Assembly (NCBI RefSeq): GCF_964355755.1 | Contig: NC_092673.1 | Coordinates: 18,855,001 to 18,919,000 of the forward strand | From: Antedon mediterranea | Taxonomy: Eukaryota > Echinodermata > Crinoidea > Comatulida > Antedonidae | Length of the DNA stretch: 64,000 nucleotides | Direction: 5' to 3' | Made by a program: the position numbers and the translations under genes | Shown here: positions 12,031 through 26,200 of the stretch, one piece after another | How the letters are laid out: every line of letters begins with the position of its first letter | Numbering within the stretch: the stretch's first letter is position 1 | Notes under the pieces: generated by a model | Databases searched by the model: none | Told to the model about the DNA's origin: nothing | What the model saw: only the letters and a program-made list of their open reading frames with translations

Positions 12031-12955
12031 AGCGAGCTTTCGTAACGGGACGGTAAACGTGCAGTACGGCCGGTTTAACCAACCGTGACCGTACTCATTT
12101 ACTAGGCTCCCGTCATGTCTGTTACTGTTTCGTTTTGTTCACGCGACGGGAACATGTGCGCAACGTCATAGTGCGATCAGGTATCATCATCAGTTGTCTC
12201 GGCTTTCAGCATCTCACACAAAATGGCGAACCTACATAGGGTACGAGATGCAGCGCTCTTGTTGCTGCCTATATTTCAGATGTTCTAGACGAGGAAGAAT
12301 TCATTATGTTGTATATAGTATGAATTCTCCAAGTAATTCTGATTTTCAGTATAAAAGCGATGAATATCAATTCAACTTAGATAAATTCGACGATGATGAA
12401 TGCAACAGCTATTTCAGGCTATTTCAGGCTAGGCCTAGGCCGAATCTCTAAGCCAATTTTTTTATTTTATATTTTGTATCACTGATCTAGAGCACTACAT
12501 TGTTAGTTAGTAATTAAATAATTAAATATATTTTTACTTCTCTGGAGGATCAAACTTAAAGCCTTGGCTTCTTAGTAATGCGTCCTGCTCACACAATTGT
12601 ATTTATTAATTTATGTTTCTGTATTATATTGTATTGTATTGTGTGAAACAATAAACTTGAAACTTGACATTAATGAACATTCATTTAATATGCTATAGCC
12701 TAGTCCTTGTTTGATTACAATAAGTTAAAATAACGACTGATTAAACTGCTTTACTCTTGACGATACTACTTCCATCGTGTCCTCCATAATTAAAATACAC
12801 AGCTGAATGTACGTTTCAGACAGGACGCTATTTCTTCTCACTACCGTTCTCAAATTTAACGCTACGGTGAGTCTCAAATTTCTGCGCATGCGTGGATCAC
12901 ATTTCGGTTCAAATTACCGTACTGAACTACTTCCGTACTACAACGAAAGCTCGCT
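12031..12955. mobile_element. TIR element, probably PIF/Harbinger-derived
   Basis: Ends AGCGAGCTTTCGT (12031) and ACGAAAGCTCGCT (to 12955) are perfect 13-bp inverted repeats. ATTATT lies directly outside both ends (12025-12030 and 12956-12961), so the duplication may be 3 bp or 6 bp. It encloses a fragment resembling the start of a Harbinger transposase (12194-12451). At 925 bp it is internally deleted. Confidence 0.6.
12194..12451 (+). pseudogene. Possible N-terminal relic of a Harbinger transposase
   Basis: The 85-codon frame contains FNLDKFDDDECNSYFRL near its end. Harbinger-type transposases commonly begin with an acidic stretch followed by a D/E-C-x-x-x-FRF-like motif, which this resembles. 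The frame stops right after, and no catalytic DDE part follows before the right TIR. The resemblance is short, so this is only a suggestion. Confidence 0.35.
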
Positions 12956-12959
12956 ATTA

Positions 12960-14177
12960 TTGTAGTCAATACGGTAAAATGCAGTTTGGAAGGCATATAG
13001 TCCAGTAAAAAATCACCCTCACTGTGGCATAAGCTTGTATCCTGATGAAATTCACATAGTATGTTCAGAACATTTTTTGTAAAGATCATTCCTTGATGTT
13101 ACGTCGTGCCAAATCTGGGATTTAACAAGAAAATTAGACTTTTATGCAAAATTTTTACCTACCTCATGTCGTAATTTTTTTTTACTGCAAATGCGACGAA
13201 GCGTAACCAAAATTATGATACACCGTTAGCGCCCGTAAACAAATATATTAATAAAGCTATGAAACCTATGGTAATTAACTGTTTATAGCATAAATTTAAG
13301 TGTAGTTTACAATAAAATAAATAATGAAATACATAACAATACATATAAAGATATCCAAATATAAACTAACAAATTTACAGATACGTGTTTAAAAATGTCG
13401 AAATAAACATGGCCTTCCATAAAATGAAGTACGTCCTCATTTGTCATACTTTTATAAAACTTACATACAATTTGTTAGTTATTGCCTCTTTTGGCAACAA
13501 ATATTTTTTCTATTTTATATCCATTTTTTAATGATAGAAAATAATGTTTTTCTATCTTCGAACACATTACAACATCTAGTATACCATTATGATGGAATTT
13601 TAGTCGCGTGCAACAGCTCACTATGTCGGTCGGTTGGTAAACACTAACTTGAGCACGCGTCTGCAGCAATGTAATTGCCTTGTTTAGTGGCATACTGCAT
13701 ATGAGCTGTAATGATCTCCTGGTCTTGTTTTATTCTGAACATTCTTTTTTCTTCAACAGCATTATTGCATGGATATCAGAGTGCATTGCATATTTTAAAC
13801 TATCATTCAGAAAAAATTGTCTGATTTAAACGAATCTCAAACTTTCGGTGGTTTATGTTTGAAAGAGTAAAGATAGCATCTATCATAGACGCAAAATGGA
13901 TTATGCTCATTTATATTATTGGTTTTCTTCTTACTGTAATTGACATTGACCAATCGCGAATACAGGAATATAAATACAGGTACATGAATTAAATATCCAC
14001 TGCCCACAATAGAAGTGGAAAATAACCTTAGTAAATAATATTCTGACAAATAACTTTAGTTTAAAAGAATTCTGCCTACTTACAAATTCATAAACATGTT
14101 TAATGATTCTTCCTCTTTGGTTATATTATGTTACACAAATACATGGAGATTAATCTAATGCAATTTATTCTTTACAG
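12960..14177. other. Gene-free stretch, proximal 5' flank or 5' intron of gene A
   Basis: Short frames on both strands at 13441-14049 overlap each other and have no family resemblance. The end of this stretch (TTCTTTACAG, to 14177) is the splice acceptor of the exon carrying the gene A start codon, so a non-coding first exon must lie somewhere upstream. Confidence 0.5.
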
Positions 14178-14215
14178 ATGACAGCGTAAATAAAGTGAAA
14201 TGGCAGATTCACAAG
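14178..14215 (+). CDS. Gene A exon 1 (start codon)
   Basis: The acceptor TTCTTTACAG ends at 14177 and the donor is G|GTAATG at 14216. The exon holds 22 nt of 5' leader and then ATGGCAGATTCACAAG from 14200, giving MADSQ in phase 1. The start is chosen because it has G at -3 and G at +4, and it opens the frame that continues into the Roc exon. A tiny upstream frame, ATG ACA GCG TAA, occupies 14178-14189. Confidence 0.7.
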
Positions 14216-17200
14216 GTAATGTTCAGATGATTATAAAATTCAAATTAAAATCAGGCTTCCATTCATAAAATTAATAATATAGAATTCTATTAAGTCTGTT
14301 TTATAGTCTTGGTACTAAAGAAGAAATGAGTATTATAAAATAGTTGATGATTTAATTGTACAGTTCAAGTACGTTATATACCTGTATCAATAGGAATGTA
14401 TTATATTGTTAATTCAAATATATTTGATGATAATTGAATTAATTTTGTAAATAGAAGGAGTAAAAAAATACAAAATTGACTACCAAAGAAATGTCATTCT
14501 TAGGTCATTGAATATTAAGGATAACATAATCTTGAAGATCATTGCCATCACCATTTTAGCCTAATTTGGTACATTTTTTATTATTTTAATTAATAAAAGA
14601 AAATAAAACAAATCTATTTAAATCAGTGCATATAACCTATAATTTGTCATAGTGACAAACTAAATCTGGTTTTATTTGAGTTACTGAAATGTATACTTTG
14701 AAATCTTATTTAATCAGTTGAAAAGGATCCATCTGCTATTACTGCTCATGGTACAGATGTTAAGAAAGCATACACTAAGGCATTGGCTGAGGGATCTGTC
14801 AAAGTCAATCTTGGAATGCTTAAAGTTATTGGCCAGGAAGGAGTTGGTAAAACTTCCCTTATCAATGCCTTACTTGGAAAGAAGTAAGTACTATATAAGT
14901 AAGTACTATTTAAGTACAGTGAAATGAACATAACAAGTATGTGAGTCGACTAAAGAATACAAACTAGCCATTATCTTTCATTTATTTCACAGGAGAAGAT
15001 TTTGAATTTTTTAAATGGAAGAGAGTTAATAACTTCTTTGGCACATATATAATATTGATAGTCTGTCTAAAAAAAATAGATAACAAAAAATTCATAATTT
15101 CATCCTAAGGGAAGTGCACTCCTCTAGCCCCCACCCCCTTCCACTTGCTTCAGAGCTGTTTCAATAAACCACTTATTAATTATTACCACTTTTTAAGTGT
15201 CACAATTTGAATACTGATATAAATGATTAATTAAATGTCTAAAAAAAATAGATATCAACAAGTTCATAATTTCATCTTAACTGTTAAAAGGGGGGAGTGC
15301 ACACCCTAACGCCCGTATTCTTAAACCGGACTTTAGTCGTAGTTCGAAGTTCGACTTGGAAAAGTCGTAGTTCGAGCTATTACTTCAAATTCGATTCAAA
15401 AACGAAGTAGTCGAAGTTTGCAGTTCGACTTAATGAAGTCGAGCTTTTAGTCGAGTTGCACACGTCTGGGTAACAAAGGCTATACATTGGCCAATGACAA
15501 GAGAATATTGAGGAGCAGACGAAATTTTGCGCATTGATATCACTTTCCATTTCTTACAACACTTTTTACGCATCAGGACTATATACATGAAAAATAATTG
15601 TAATCGTTAATTATTAGAACAATATCAGTATTAATTTAACAGTGAAGTATATTTGATTAACAACAAATAAAATCTTTAAAATATATTTAGGAACCATGGC
15701 GGTACGGTAACTTTTATATTTTCTAGGCCCCCAACAAACTATGATCGCCACGAACCACGCACTTCATAGCGTGACAAGAAAGCGCTAGGCCCCCTAAACA
15801 TTCCATCGCATGGTGAATTGCCGCATCTCCCATTGTCGCTATGGCGTGACGTAGCTCAAGTCGGACTTGCGCGAAAAAAATAATATAATTTGTATACAGT
15901 TTTAAATAAAGATGATTTTCATTATTATAATTTATACCAATGTATATTTAATTAAGCTAATATAAATATAGATATTTCATTCTTCAATATCTGGCCAATA
16001 TAACAACTCAATGACTGTTACGTTTTTTATAAACATCGTTTAAAAACCATTTAGTCGACCATTTAGTCTGCCCCCTCCAGGACTAAAAAAATCGATCAAA
16101 ATCCGTCTCGATTTAGTCGAGGTTGGCCTGATTTAGTCGGGGATTTAGTTGAAGTTCGGTTTATGAATTAAAATGACGTCATTTTTTTAGTTTTAGCTCG
16201 AACTACGACTAAAGTCCGGTTTAAGAATACGGGCGCTAGTCCCTCCCCCTTGTTTATGCACCTGTTTCAATAAACCACTTGTATTAAAGTGTCACAATTT
16301 GAATACTGATTTCAAATAATAATAATAATAATATAATAATATTTATTCGGCAAAAGTTCTTAAAAATTACATTTCATCTTGCCAGGAGCAAGTAATAGGC
16401 ATGAGCCCAAACAGAAAACTGCTCTTACTCCATCAATGATTTTCACTTCAGATTTAACAGCAAACATGATGTTACAGATGGAATAGCAGTGATAAGAACT
16501 GTAAGCACAACATGGACAGAAGCTTATGAGGATAGTGGTAAACATAAATATATTTACATTATTATTATCATTATAAACACTGACAGCATAAGTGAATAAA
16601 GATCTCACGGTAAAACAGTATACTACATATTGAAACATAAATTGAAAATAGTTTTGGATATTAATTTGCATATTAGCATTAGATTAACCTGAATAATGTA
16701 CATAGAGACTGATTGTCAACCATCTAATTTTTTAAATTTCATTTCTTATGTATAATTTGTTACATTGATTGGTGAATGAACAAAATTGGTGAAATGTTTT
16801 AAATATTATAGATATTTATTAATATTTAACTATTAAAAATCTATTGTCCCTAATTCCCAAAAAATAAAAATTTTGAAAAAAAGCGGGTCATTTTGAAGTA
16901 CTTTCACCAAAAATTAGTCGAAAAAAAAATCATTTAACTGAAATACAGACGGTTTTTTGTTCAAAAAATAACTTTGACTTCCAGTCAAAGTTTTTGATCA
17001 AAACATATCTCATTATGCAACGCGCTTGTTTGGCTACTCTGTATGCATAATCATAAAACTTCCTCGCGATCTGTGTGAAAACACCTTCTCAACCGTGACA
17101 AGTTGTAAACAATCCTAATTAGCATCATGCATAATGCATACTCGTGGTTTGAAATCTTTGTTTCGCTGGCGACGATTTTCCAGACTAAATGTAATCAAAT

Positions 17201-20200
17201 AAATTTACCTGTTAATTACGTAAACTTGTTGTTTTTGGCTCGAATTTTCGACTTGAAGTGAATAACTTTAATATTACTTTGATATGGCCAATTTAAATTT
17301 AGAATATTTTGATTTGTGTTTCAAGGGACAATACATCTTTAATAAAACCAATATGATTATATTTTTCTACAGGTAATCCTTCAAAACAGTATACAAAAAT
17401 GGTCGCTGATAAACTGAGAGAAATGGTAAGTTCATTTAAATAGTGCCTAGATGACAATTCTAATACTGCTAAATTATATAAGTCTTAAACCAAACAGCAT
17501 TGAATGATTAGAATTATGTAGACAATGCTTAATATCTTGTTTTTTTCTTGTGCCAGGTTGACAAGGAATCTCTAGCAGAAGGTAGGCCTATGGAATTCCT
17601 TTAAATTTAGTTTCTTGTCAATAATACTTGAAGATAAGAATATCTAAGAATTTTAATGTATTAATGTTATGCTGCTGCACAACTTGTTTTAAACATTTGC
17701 AGTTCTAAGAGACATAAATTAACGTTTTTATATTAGCTGAGTTTGAGTAAAGTTTAATTCCCTTGCTGTAGGCTAGTCAATCTAGCATTTTGAGTGAAAC
17801 AAATTGCAAACAGAGATTTTTTTTTTTTTAATGGTTACATATGATAAGGTAATTATTTTTTGAGCATCACACCTCTGACACTCATCCCGAAGGTATGCAA
17901 ATTAGCTTAAATATGCAAATTAGGGTGAAATTACAGGGTTACCATATCTTAAAAACTACTAATCGTAGAGAGTTCATTTTTGCACAGTGTGGTTCAGAAT
18001 ATATATATTTATATTTGCTCTAATGAGACATTTTACATAAAAATGTCCGGAAGTACCAAATTTTGACCCTTGACCCCATTTCTCAATATTTACATAAATA
18101 TGTGATTAAAATGTCTGTAGAGACTTTATTTTGGACTCAATGACTTGGATATTGTTTTTCAATACCCACCATAGAACTGTATTATAATTCCTAAAATCAC
18201 AACTTCGTCACGCACCTCGAAAGTATGCAAATTAGTAGTACAAGTAATATTAAATATGCAAATTAGGGAGTGAAATTACAGCGTTGCCATATCTCGAAAA
18301 CCGCTAATGCTAGAGTGTTGATTTTTTCACTGAAATATTTAAAATGTATATATTTATATTTGCTGTAATGAGACATTTTACAAAAAAAATGCCCGGAACT
18401 ATGACATTTGACCCTCGACCCCATTTCTCAATATTGCATATATAATGAAAACTAAAATGTCTGTAGAGACTTAGTTTTGCCCTCAAATGACTCGGATACA
18501 GGTTTCTAATAGCCAACATAGGAATGTTTAGTAAATCTCAAAATCACACCTGTATCACTCACCTTCAAAGTATGCAAATTATTAGTACAAGTTACATGAA
18601 ATATGCAAATTAGGGGGTGAAATTACAGGTTCCTATATGTATCGAAAACCGCTAAGGTAGAGAGTTGATTTTTTCAAAAACCTGTTCAGAATGTACATAT
18701 TTATATTTGCTCTAATGAAACATTTTCCGAAAAAATGACCGGAAATACAACAATTGACCCTTGACCCTATTTATCAATGTTTGCATACATAATGCGACTA
18801 AAATGTCTGTAGATAATTTTTTTGGACTCAAATGACTCGGATACAGTTTTCCTATTGTCAGCATTAGGACCTCTTTGTAATTCCCAAAATCACATCTTTG
18901 TCACATACCTTGAAAGTATGCAAATTATTAGTACAAGTTACATGAAATATGCAAATTAGGGGTGAAATTACAGTCTTCCCATATCTCGAAAACCATTAAT
19001 GCTAGAGAGTTGATTTGAATTCAGAGTTGATTCAGAATGTACATATTTATATTCGCTGTAATGAAACATTTTATGCAAAAATTGTCTTGATTGAATTATG
19101 ACATTTGACCCTTGACCCTATTTCTCAATATTTTCATATAATTCAACTAAAATATCTGTACAGACTGTTTTGGCCTCAAATGACTCAGATACAGGTTTTC
19201 TATAGCCAGCATAGAACTGTAGTAATTCTCAAAATCACACCTTTGTTACTTCCCTAGAAAATATGCAAATTAGTAGTACAAGAGGTGAAAGTTGCCATAT
19301 CTCTATCGGTCATTAGCGTTTTTCGAGATACATAAGGCTGTAATTTGCATATTTCATATAACTTGTACTAATAATTTGCATACTTTCGAGTTGCTTGACT
19401 TTTGGAATTACTAAACGATCCTATACTGGCTATATAAAACCTGTATCCAAGTCATTTGAGGCCAAAACAAAGTATGTACATACATTTTAGTTGCATTATA
19501 TGCAAATATTGAGAAATAGGTTCGAGGGTCAAATGTCATACTTTCGATAAATTTTTTTTTCAATAATGACCCAGATACAGGTTTTCTATAGCCAGCATAG
19601 AACTGTTTAGTAATTCTCAAAATCACACCTCTGTTACTTCCCTTGAAAGTATGCAAATCAGTAGTACAAGAAAGTTGCCATATCTCTCTCTCTCGGTCAT
19701 TAGCGTTTTCGAGATACATAAGGCAATTCACTGTAATTTGCATATTTCATATAGCTTGTACTACTAATTTGCATACTTTCGAGGTGCTTGACTTATACTG
19801 GCTATATAAAACCTGTATCCGAGTCATTTTAGGCCAAAACAAAGTCTGTACATACATTTTAGTTGCATTATATGCAAATATTGAGAAATAATAATAATAA
19901 TAATACCCTGGATTTATATAGCGCCTAATGTTGTGTAACCTCTAAGCGCTGTACATAAACTAATACGAAAAAAGGGAATTCCAACCATGCCAAAACGAAG
20001 GCGTGATTTTGGGAATTACAAAGCGGTCCTATGCTGACTATAGGAAACATGTATCCGAGTTATTTGAGTCCAAAACAAAGTCTCTACAGACATTTTAGTC
20101 GCATTATGTATGCAAACATTTATAAATGGGGTCGAGGATCAATTGTTGTATTTCCGGTCATTTTTTCGTAAAATGTTTCATTAGAATAAATATAAATATG

Positions 20201-23200
20201 TACATTCTGAACAAGGTATTGAAAAAATCAACTCTCTAGCCTTAGTGGTTTTCGATATATAGGAACCTTTAATTTCACCCTCTAATTTGCATATTTCATG
20301 TAACTTGTACTAATAATTTGCATACTTTGGAGGTGAGTGATACAGGTGTGATTTTGAGATCTACTAAACAGTCCTATGTTGGCTATTAGAAACCTGTATC
20401 GGAGTCATTTGAGGGCAAAACAAAGTCTCTACAGACATTTTAGTTTCATTTATATATGCAATATTGAGAAATGGGGTTGAGGGTCAAATGTCATACTTCC
20501 GGTCATTTTTTTGTAAAATGTTTCATTGGAGCAAATAGAAATATGTACATTTTGAATACGGCTGTGAAAAAATCAGCTCTCTAGCATTAGTGGTTTTCGA
20601 GATATAGGACAACTGTAATTTTTCCCCTTATTTGCATATTTTATTTAAATTGTACTACTAATTTGCATACTTTCGAGGTGTGTGACAAAGGTGTGATTTT
20701 GGGAATTACAAAGTGATCCTATGCTGGCTATTAGGAACCTATGTCTGGGTCATTTGAGGGCAAAATAAAGTCTCTACAGACATTTTAGTCACATTGTATA
20801 TGCAAACATTGAGAAATGGGGTCGAAGGTCAAATGTTGTACTTCCGGTCATTTTTTCGTAAAATGTTTCATTAGAGTAAATATAAATATATACATTTTGA
20901 ATAGATCAGTGAAAAAATCAACTCTCTCGGACTAGTAGTTTTTGAGATATGGTAACCTTGTAATTTCACCCTAATTTGCATATTTAAGCTAATTTGCATA
21001 TCTTCGGGATGAGTGACAGAGGTGTGATGCTCAAATTTTGATCTCCTCATCATATATGACCATTTAAAAAAGAAAAATCTCTGTTTGCAATTTGTTTCAC
21101 TTTGGGCTGTTTTTTTTTGCTAGATTGACTAGCCTACTGGTAAAGTTCTCGTTTCAGTTTAGCCTTATAATTCCTGTGATTTAATGTTCTGCTCTAATAG
21201 ACAATTTTGTTTTGTAATAATAAAACTTTCAGTTACTATTATAATTTGTATTACTGTATTTTGTAACTAGAATAATACCAATTATTTACAAAAATTATAA
21301 TTTTTCTCATAAGTTATTGACAATGCACAACCATTTAGAATAATCTGATATTTTAAAAATGTATTTTCCCAATCTAAAGTAGCTAAAGAAACATAAAAAC
21401 TCCATTGTGGTTATTTAATCAATTAACCAATCTGTATAACACTTTTATAAATCTACTATGACACTGATATTGACTTTAATGATAAAAATAAAATATTGAT
21501 TACTACTACAAAAATGACAACAACAGTGATGATAATGAATACAACAATGATAATGAGATCAATGAAAATGATTAGAATGATAACTGATGAGCAATGATGA
21601 TAATAATAATGATGATAATATTAATGATGCTATACATTTTAAGTGTTGAGTGTGACCAAAATAAATATTTCACTGCAGGTACTGAAGCTATTCCATTTGA
21701 TACAGAACAGCATTTAGATAAAGATGTAATTCAGGATATTGAGGAAAATAAGGAGGAAACCTTGAAAGACACGTTTAACATCTGGGATCATGGTGGACCA
21801 CTGATGTACCATGGTCTACAGCGTGTAAGTTATGATTGTATTTGCTTTGAATAAAGTCCATAGACATATAGTATTCTTCTATTCTTCAATATAATAACAA
21901 CATTGATTATTTACACAGTGCTTAAATAAAGGTTGTAAGTCCATAGACATATAGTATTCTTCTATTCTTCAATATAATAACAACATTGATTATTTACACA
22001 GTGCTTAAATAAAGGTTGTAAGTCCATAGACATTTTATTCTTCTATTCTTCAATATAATAACAACATTGATTATTTACACAGTGCTTAAATAAAGGTTGT
22101 AAGTCCATAGACATTTTATTCTTCTATTCTTCAATATAATAACAACATTGATTATTTACACAGTGCTTAAATAAAGGTTGTAAGTCCATAGACATTTTAT
22201 TCTTCTATTCTTCAGTATAATAACAACATTGATTATTTACACAGTGCTTAAATAAAGGTTGTAAGTCCATAGACATATAGTATTCTTCTATTCTTCAATA
22301 TGATAACAACATTGATTATTTACACAGTGCTCAAATAAAGGTTGTAAGTCCATAGACATTTTATTCTTCTATTCTTCAATATAATAACAACATTGATTAT
22401 TTACACAGTGCTCAAATAAAGGTTGTAAGTCCATAGACATATAGTATTCTTCTATTCTTCAATATAATAACAACATTGATTATTTACACAGTGCTTAAAT
22501 AAAGGTTGTAAGTCCATAGACATTTCATTCTTCTATTCTTCAATATAATAACAACATTGATTATTTACACAGTGCTCAAATAAAGGTTGTAAGTCCTTAG
22601 ACATTTTATTCTTCTATTCTTCAATATAATAACAACATTGATTATTTACACAGTGCTTAAATAAAGGTTGTAAGTCCATAGACATTTTATTCTTCTATTC
22701 TTCAATATAATAACAACATTGATTATTTACACAGTGCTTAAATAAAGGTTGTAAGTCCATAGACATTTTATTCTTCTATTCTTCAATATAATAACAACAT
22801 TGATTATTTACACAGTGCTCAAATAAAGGTTGTAAGTCCATAGACATTTTATTCTTCTATTCTTCAATATAATAACAACATTGATTATTTACACAGTGCT
22901 CAAATAAAGGTTGTAAGTCCATAGACATATAGTATTCTTCTATTCTTCAATATGATAACAACATTGATTATTTACACAGTGCTTAAATAAAGGTTGTAAG
23001 TCCATAGACATTTTATTCTTCTATTCTTCAATATGATAACAACATTGATTATTTACACAGTGCTCAAATAAAGGTTGTAAGTCCATAGACATATAGTATT
23101 CTTCTATTCTTCAATATAATAACAACATTGATTATTTACACAGTGCTCAAATAAAGGTTGTAAGTCCATAGACATTTTATTCTTCTATTCTTCAATATAA

Positions 23201-26200
23201 TAACAACATTGATTATTTACACAGTGCTTAAATAAAGGTTGTAAGTCCATAGACATATAGTATTCTTCTATTCTTCAATATAATAACAACATTGATTATT
23301 TACACAGTGCTCAAATAAAGGTTGTAAGTCCATAGACATTTTATTCTTCTATTCTTCAATATGATAACAACATTGATTATTTACACAGTGCTCAAATAAA
23401 GGTTGTAAGTCCATAGACATTTTATTCTTCTATTCTTCAATATAATAACAACATTGATTATTTACACAGTGCTCAAATAAAGGTTGTAAGTCCATAGACA
23501 TATAGTATTCTTCTATTCTTCAATATAATAACAACATTGATTATTTACACAGTGCTCAAATAAAGGTTGTAAGTCCATAGACATTTTATTCTTCTATTCT
23601 TCAATATAATAACAACATTGATTATTTACACAGTGCTTAAATAAAGGTTGTAAGTCCATAGACATTTTATTCTTCTATTCTTCAATATGATAACAACATT
23701 GATTATTTACACAGTGCTTAAATAAAGGCTGTAAGTCCATAGACATTTTATTCTTCTATTCTTCAATATAATAACAACATTGATTATTTACACAGTGCTC
23801 AAATAAAGGTTGTAAGTCCATAGACATATAGTATTCTTCTATTCTTCAATATGATAACAACATTGATTATTTACACAGTGCTCAAATAAAGGTTGTCAGT
23901 CCATAGACATATAGTATTCTTCTATTCTTCAATATAATAACAACATTGATTATTTACACAGTGCTCAAATAAAGGTTGTAAGTCCATAGACATTTTATTC
24001 TTCTATTCTTCAATATAATAACAACATTGATTATTTACACAGTGCTTAAAAACTTATTTTACAATTTGTTAAAAATATTTATTTAATACACTATTCATTT
24101 TTAATAGAGAACAATTGCACTTGACAAAAAGATCTCAGTGTTTGAGTATTGAAGTTTTATCTGAGAAACTTCCTTTTAGGGACCAATTACAGAGGGAAAT
24201 AATATTTGTACATATTTCTTTTTTCCTAGATGTTCATGACATCGGAAGCCCTTTATATCGTAGTGTTTGATCTCAGTGTGAACCTTCAGGATCGTGCTAT
24301 CTTCAGTGCTTCAAATGGAGTAAGTATTTAAAGACAATGTAAGGTAAAGGTATTTGTGATTAAAAAATACCTACCAGATGAGTGAGACGATTAAGAAAAA
24401 CATATAATAATTATTTTATTTTAATCAAATAAAGATATAATGTGTAGTGTCTTTTTTTTCCAGGTTAAACGTATACATCATTGTACCAATCTCCAGTTCA
24501 TATTATCTTACATCCAGACAGTTTATTCTCATAGTCGTATTGTGAGAAAAAACAAAGAAAAGGGAGTTCACGAACCAACTATCCTTATTGTGGGTACACA
24601 TAAGGGTAAGCTTGGTAAGACTAAAGAAGAACAAAATGATGAGGTAATACTTCCATTATTAAAATTAATCAATCAATTTCTGTTCTAAAAGCTAATATAA
24701 AGAAACTATGACTAGAATACTGTATCGAATACATTTTTATCAGAAATTCTCATATGAATGTATTTAATACAGTAGTCTCAGGCCCGTAGCCAGAATGCAT
24801 CAGAGGGGGGTTTTCTTGACACCAAGTATTTTGCGTAGTAGGCTGGGGGCCAGGGGGCCGCCAAGGGCCCCCGGTGGGGGTCCAGGGGGCGAAGTCCCCT
24901 GGAAGCTTTGGCTCTCAGAGCAATTTCGGTTGTTTTAATAAGCTTACAGAGACATTTTTTACCTACTAAAATCTGAGTTATGCAGAGAAATTATATAGTA
25001 CAGTATTATGGAAGTTAGTAGTACTGATCATGAAATACAGCTTTATTGTTGCAAAAAAGTATATTATATTAGGCCCTTAAATAATTTCTTATCCTATAAA
25101 CATAAAAAACAAATAGTACCGTATATTTCGGTGTACAAGTCGCACCTGTGTATAAGACGCACCCATAACGGAGACTGAAATATTAGTATTTTTTATGTAG
25201 TCGATGCATAAATAAGACGCACTTATTTCTAGGCCGAAATTTAAACATTTTACAATCAAAACAATGGTATTTTAATAATAAAACAACGATATTTGAGACA
25301 TATTTATTAGAATCAAATGATATAATTTTGTTTGATTGCCTTTATTACATCGTAATCAGTCTCTACTTCAACTACTACTACTACTTAAACTGAACATTCA
25401 ATGAAAAGGGAAATCCCCATATTGTTTCAGTTACGATGCACTGTGTGGGTAGGGCTAGCCTATGTCATTTAAGTAACTTTAATTTCATATTATTTAAATA
25501 TATACCTTCTTATTGTGTGTATGACCATTATAAAATCAATCCAAATGATGTTCAGTTTTTTGGGCTGATAATGAACCAGGAATATCATGTTGGGTAGGCC
25601 TATATGAAAATCTTTCCTATTTCCATGCATGCATTACATTACAGCAATATGAGGAGAAAAGAGCACTAACCATGTGCTGCCTGGTGGCCAGCACTGTTGG
25701 CCATATACACTATGAGATTAGGGGAAGCTACTTAACACAATAACAACACACTCTTTTAGATATCGCTTGACATACGAACTATTGCCTACATGATTATAAA
25801 ATTATGTGATTGTTGACATAGAGATGTAATAAAAATAAACCACCGTGATCAAGGGAAATAGTTATTGTGTAATTAAAATGTGACACCACCGTAATTAATG
25901 GACTCTTCCATAAATGTGTTGCGCTGTTATGCTGCATGCTGCTAGTACACACCCGCGAGTTCAGAGAGTATTACTAGGCCTGGGTAGAATATCTAATGCG
26001 TACTGTAATATTAATTAATACAGTCGAGGATGACAATTTACCTTAACTAAAAATTCAATAAACTTGTTACCACACTGTGGTTAGACAGGAGTGAGTAACT
26101 AGCTAGGCCTACATTGCAGAGTAGTAGGCCTACACTATTTTTAATTAATTTAAGTATTAGTAGGTAATTAAATTAATTAGGGTAACATTTAGAGGTCAAA

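Noticed and set aside
19411-19891. Overlapping 82-110-codon frames on both strands
   Set aside because: They lie in the inverted arms of the foldback element and mirror each other.
21856-24045. CRISPR-like look of regularly repeated units
   Set aside because: Units are contiguous with no unique spacers, and the DNA is eukaryotic.
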